DNA of 10,105 nucleotides from Oscillospiraceae bacterium (GTDB lineage Bacteria; Bacillota; Clostridia; Oscillospirales; Ruminococcaceae), in assembly GCA_017394475.1 (NCBI GenBank), contig JAFPYQ010000320.1, forward strand, positions 1 through 10,105, read 5' to 3'. Position numbers and translations under genes: made by a program. A model generated the notes under the pieces. It worked only from the letters and a program-made list of their open reading frames with translations, searched no databases and was not told where the DNA came from. This document shows positions 8,406 to 10,105 of the stretch, one piece after another. Position 1 is the first letter of the stretch, and every line of letters begins with the position of its first letter.

Positions 8406-8513
8406 AAGCATTTCCTCCTCATCCACACTGTATTCGTTTTATCCCCGCAGTACCCTGCCCTCATCACAAAACAGGCCATGCACGAGCATGAATTTCCGCA
8501 GGCACAAAAATAC
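8406..8513 (-). promoter_or_regulatory. Predicted leader of the hydCBA transcript
   Basis: Between the predicted transcription start and hydC lies about 108 nt with no gene. On the minus strand it holds the small hairpin CATGC-tcgt-GCATG (8490-8477) and short complementary stretches around it (CCTGC and GCAGG). I see no riboswitch consensus I recognise and no terminator-antiterminator pair, so it may only be an ordinary long leader. Confidence 0.35.
8414..8419 (-). promoter_or_regulatory. Ribosome binding site deciding the hydC start
   Basis: AGGAGG lies 8 nt before the ATG at 8405. It is only 2 nt from the ATG at 8411, which is too close, and lies downstream of the GTG at 8426. It therefore supports 8405 as the start. 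Confidence 0.8.
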
Positions 8514-8519
8514 ATCAAT

Positions 8520-8548
8520 ATTATATCACAAATAATTGTTATGGTCAA
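8520..8548 (-). promoter_or_regulatory. Housekeeping-type promoter of hydCBA with extended -10
   Basis: On the minus strand, the -35 box TTGACC (8548-8543) and a perfect -10 box TATAAT (8525-8520) are separated by 17 bp. The bases before the -10 (TGA) form an extended -10 TGnTATAAT. Transcription should begin near 8513, leaving a leader of about 108 nt before hydC. The surrounding sequence is much more AT-rich than the genes. A strong match like this without evident need for an activator suggests high basal expression, possibly limited by a repressor. Confidence 0.9.
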
Positions 8549-8561
8549 TCTAATTATTGTT
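8531..8561 (-). repeat. Pair of AT-rich 10-bp direct repeats around the hyd -35 box
   Basis: On the plus strand AATAATTGTT (8531-8540) and AATTATTGTT (8552-8561) match at 9 of 10 bases and start 21 bp apart, two helical turns. One copy lies in the spacer between -35 and -10 and the other just upstream of -35. This is a plausible operator position, but the low complexity of the region makes chance a real alternative. Confidence 0.4.
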
Positions 8562-8590
8562 AAATGTTCGTTATTTGCCGGCGATGACTG

Positions 8591-9304
8591 TCATATATCC
8601 TCAAAATGCTCATTGGCATGGAATGTCTTGCATATCTCACCGTATATGCCGAAAACCGTCAGCTTATCGCCGATGCGGAACACTGTTTCGGCAGATGCAG
8701 CCTCGGGCGCCTTTCCCCTGTGTTCCACGATCATGACAAGGATGTTCTTATCCGAACGCAGATCCATATCCTTAAGGGGCTTTTCGGTGTATTCCGCAGG
8801 TATCTCCTTAAGCCGCACCTGTGCTATACAGCCGCGGCCTATGTAATCGAGCACCATGACACTGTTTTTGAAGCCCTTGTTTATCAGCCTGCCCGCTATC
8901 TTTTCAAGCTGCCTGTCTGTAAAGGAGCGTATCTTCTGCGTGCGCATGATGATAAAGATCATTGCTATGGCCACTAAGGGTATGAATATGCTGAGAATGC
9001 GCTGTTCATCCTGAGCAAAGCGCAGGGTCATGAACAGGTTTATCAGTGCGGAAACTATGGTTATGTTGAACACATACCCGAAAAGCATAGTTATAGCGGC
9101 AAGCCTTCTGCGCATGCGGGACGAGACTATCATCTCGCTTTCCCGCGTGGTAAAGCCGCTCCCCGTGAGCAGAGATATAACCTGGAACCTGGCCTTTTCA
9201 TCGGGCAGACCCGTGAGGCGGAAAAGTATGGTGAACAGTTCGGATATGATCCAGTACACTATGATCATGAATGTGAACAGGGAGAATGCTACATAAGCGT
9301 TCAT
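8591..9304 (-). CDS. Small membrane protein with C-terminal RCK_C (TrkA-C) domain
   Basis: The protein has 237 residues and no assigned function. Three hydrophobic segments are seen, at about 3-28, 69-93 and 103-120. The loop between the first two carries RLTGLPDEKARFQV and LLTGSGFTTRES (about 29-56), a pattern I associate with a family of TrkA-C-containing membrane proteins in Firmicutes. From about 148 to 230 the sequence (MVLDYIGRGCIAQVRL ... FRIGDKLTVFGIYGEI) fits an RCK_C domain, a ligand-binding regulatory module of potassium channels and transporters. The Rossmann-type RCK_N domain is absent. The start at 9304 has AAGGA about 7 nt upstream and lies 23 bp after the end of feoB, so the two are probably co-transcribed. 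A role in monitoring or gating ion flux at the membrane is inference. It could be a stand-alone transporter regulator rather than a transporter. Confidence 0.8.
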   Translation of the reverse strand: MNAYVAFSLFTFMIIVYWIISELFTILFRLTGLPDEKARFQVISLLTGSGFTTRESEMIVSSRMRRRLAAITMLFGYVFNITIVSALINLFMTLRFAQDEQRILSIFIPLVAIAMIFIIMRTQKIRSFTDRQLEKIAGRLINKGFKNSVMVLDYIGRGCIAQVRLKEIPAEYTEKPLKDMDLRSDKNILVMIVEHRGKAPEAASAETVFRIGDKLTVFGIYGEICKTFHANEHFEDI

Positions 9305-9327
9305 AGATGAGTCCTTTCATAAGCCTA

Positions 9328-10105
9328 TCAATACACTCCGAAACACATGAGTACCAGCCTGACGAGCAGTGCCGCCACCCAGGCCACCGCACACTGGAAC
9401 ACCACAACGATGACCGCCCACTTTGTGCCGAGTTCCCGCTTTACCGCAGCCACCGCTGCTACACAGGGAGTATAGAGCAGGCTGAATACCAGCATGGATG
9501 CAGCGGATGATACCGTCAGAGCGGATGCTATGCCCTCTGCAAACAGCACTTCAAGAGTGGATACCACGCTCTCCTTTGCAAGGAATCCGCTGATGAGGGA
9601 TACACAGATGCGCCAGTCACCGAGGCCGACAGGAGCCAGCAGCGGAGCAAATATACCTGCAATATCCGCAAGTATGCTGTTGTCGGAGGAATCAGGCACC
9701 ATATTGAAGCGCAGGTCAAAGCTCTTGAGGAACCATATCACCACCGTAGCCACAAGTATGACGGTGAATGCCCTGTGAAGGAAGTCCAGTGCCTTTTCCT
9801 TGAGCAGCAGGAAAACATTCTTCGCACTGGGCATACGGTAGTTTGGCAGCTCCATGACAAAGGGAACTGCCTCACCCTTGAAGTATGTCTTCTTGTACAC
9901 CACCGATGTTATGATGCCGAAAACTATCCCTAAGATATAGAGCCCCACCGTGATGAGCCAGCCCCATTTCGGGAAGAATGCCCCCACGAAGAACACATAT
10001 ACCGGCACCTTTGCGGTACAGCTCATAAACGGTGTCAGAAGGATGGTCATGCGGCGGTCTCTGTCGCTCGGCAGGGTTCTGGTGGACATAATCGCCGGAA
10101 CCGAA
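9328..10105 (-). CDS. feoB: Ferrous iron transporter FeoB (C-terminal part, 5' end outside window)
   Basis: FeoB imports Fe(II) across the inner membrane and is the main iron uptake route of many anaerobes. The frame is open to the right edge, where SVPAIMSTRTLPSDRDRRMT is the FeoB gate region, so the ATG at 10089 is internal and not a start. The visible 258 residues hold FMSCTAKVPVY (about 26-36) followed by membrane helices. The family motif GFLAKESVVSTLEVLF comes next (about 173-188), then LLYTPCVAAVAAVKRE (about 210-225) and a final helix. The motif order matches the second Gate domain and end of FeoB. The N-terminal GTPase domain, the helical spacer and the first Gate domain are outside the window. 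No feoA or feoC follows; the next gene is the RCK_C membrane protein 23 bp downstream. Confidence 0.95.
   Translation of the reverse strand, partial: SVPAIMSTRTLPSDRDRRMTILLTPFMSCTAKVPVYVFFVGAFFPKWGWLITVGLYILGIVFGIITSVVYKKTYFKGEAVPFVMELPNYRMPSAKNVFLLLKEKALDFLHRAFTVILVATVVIWFLKSFDLRFNMVPDSSDNSILADIAGIFAPLLAPVGLGDWRICVSLISGFLAKESVVSTLEVLFAEGIASALTVSSAASMLVFSLLYTPCVAAVAAVKRELGTKWAVIVVVFQCAVAWVAALLVRLVLMCFGVY

Noticed and set aside
8424-8426. GTG at 8426 as the hydC start
   Set aside because: It would place the strong AGGAGG inside the gene and has no site of its own; the ATG at 8405 is spaced correctly.
8526-8575. A Rex operator upstream of hydC
   Set aside because: Pieces such as TTGTTAA and AACAA occur, but no palindrome of the form TTGTTAA-N4-TTAACAA is present; I keep only an unnamed repeat pair.
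8560-8590. Terminator after the RCK_C gene
   Set aside because: Only short palindromes (GCCGGC, ATGACAGTCAT) are present and none is followed by a T-run on the minus strand.
7800-8846. A 348-codon plus-strand frame across the hydB start, hydC, the promoter and the RCK_C gene
   Set aside because: It overlaps three well-supported minus-strand features, shows no recognisable domain, and runs through a clear promoter region.
9328-10089. A complete 253-residue membrane protein starting at 10089
   Set aside because: The frame continues to the window edge with SVPAI, which together with the next residues is a conserved internal FeoB motif, so this is the end of a longer gene.

Overview
The window looks like the chromosome of an anaerobic, fermentative Firmicute. 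PolC, the Gram-positive-type replicative polymerase, places it in the Firmicutes. The electron-bifurcating [FeFe]-hydrogenase operon and the CotH-type lipoprotein suggest a Ruminococcus-like member of the Oscillospiraceae; this narrower placement is inference. Base composition looks even across the window (moderate GC, judged by eye), with one clearly AT-rich patch at a promoter. I see no tRNA, rRNA, CRISPR array, insertion sequence or phage gene.

Layout. Plus strand, left part: the C-terminal 807 codons of polC run in from the left edge (1-2424). They are followed closely by a CotH-family secreted lipoprotein (2473-4104), which ends in a strong intrinsic terminator. Minus strand, right part, in order of transcription: the C-terminal part of feoB (ferrous iron uptake; enters from the right edge and ends at 9328), a small membrane protein with an RCK_C/TrkA-C domain (9304-8591), a near-consensus promoter with a leader of about 108 nt, and then the tightly packed hydC-hydB-hydA operon (8405-4239). 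The two strands converge at 4105-4238, and each side has its own hairpin terminator there.

How the genes work together. HydC, HydB and HydA form a soluble trimeric hydrogenase. HydB, with HydC, handles NAD(H) at flavin. HydA handles ferredoxin and makes or consumes H2 at the H-cluster. The expected reaction couples NADH and reduced ferredoxin to H2 formation, which is how sugar fermenters of this kind re-oxidise carriers. By motif count the trimer would need about 36 iron atoms, so an Fe(II) importer gene directly upstream on the same strand makes physiological sense, although functional linkage is not proven. PolC and the CotH protein have no evident connection to the hydrogenase.

Nothing here is a clearly new system. 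The points most worth a second look are the small RCK_C membrane protein beside feoB, an Ile in place of the usual Met in the second H-cluster motif of HydA, the direct repeats around the hyd -35 box, and the CotH gene, which has no visible ribosome binding site.
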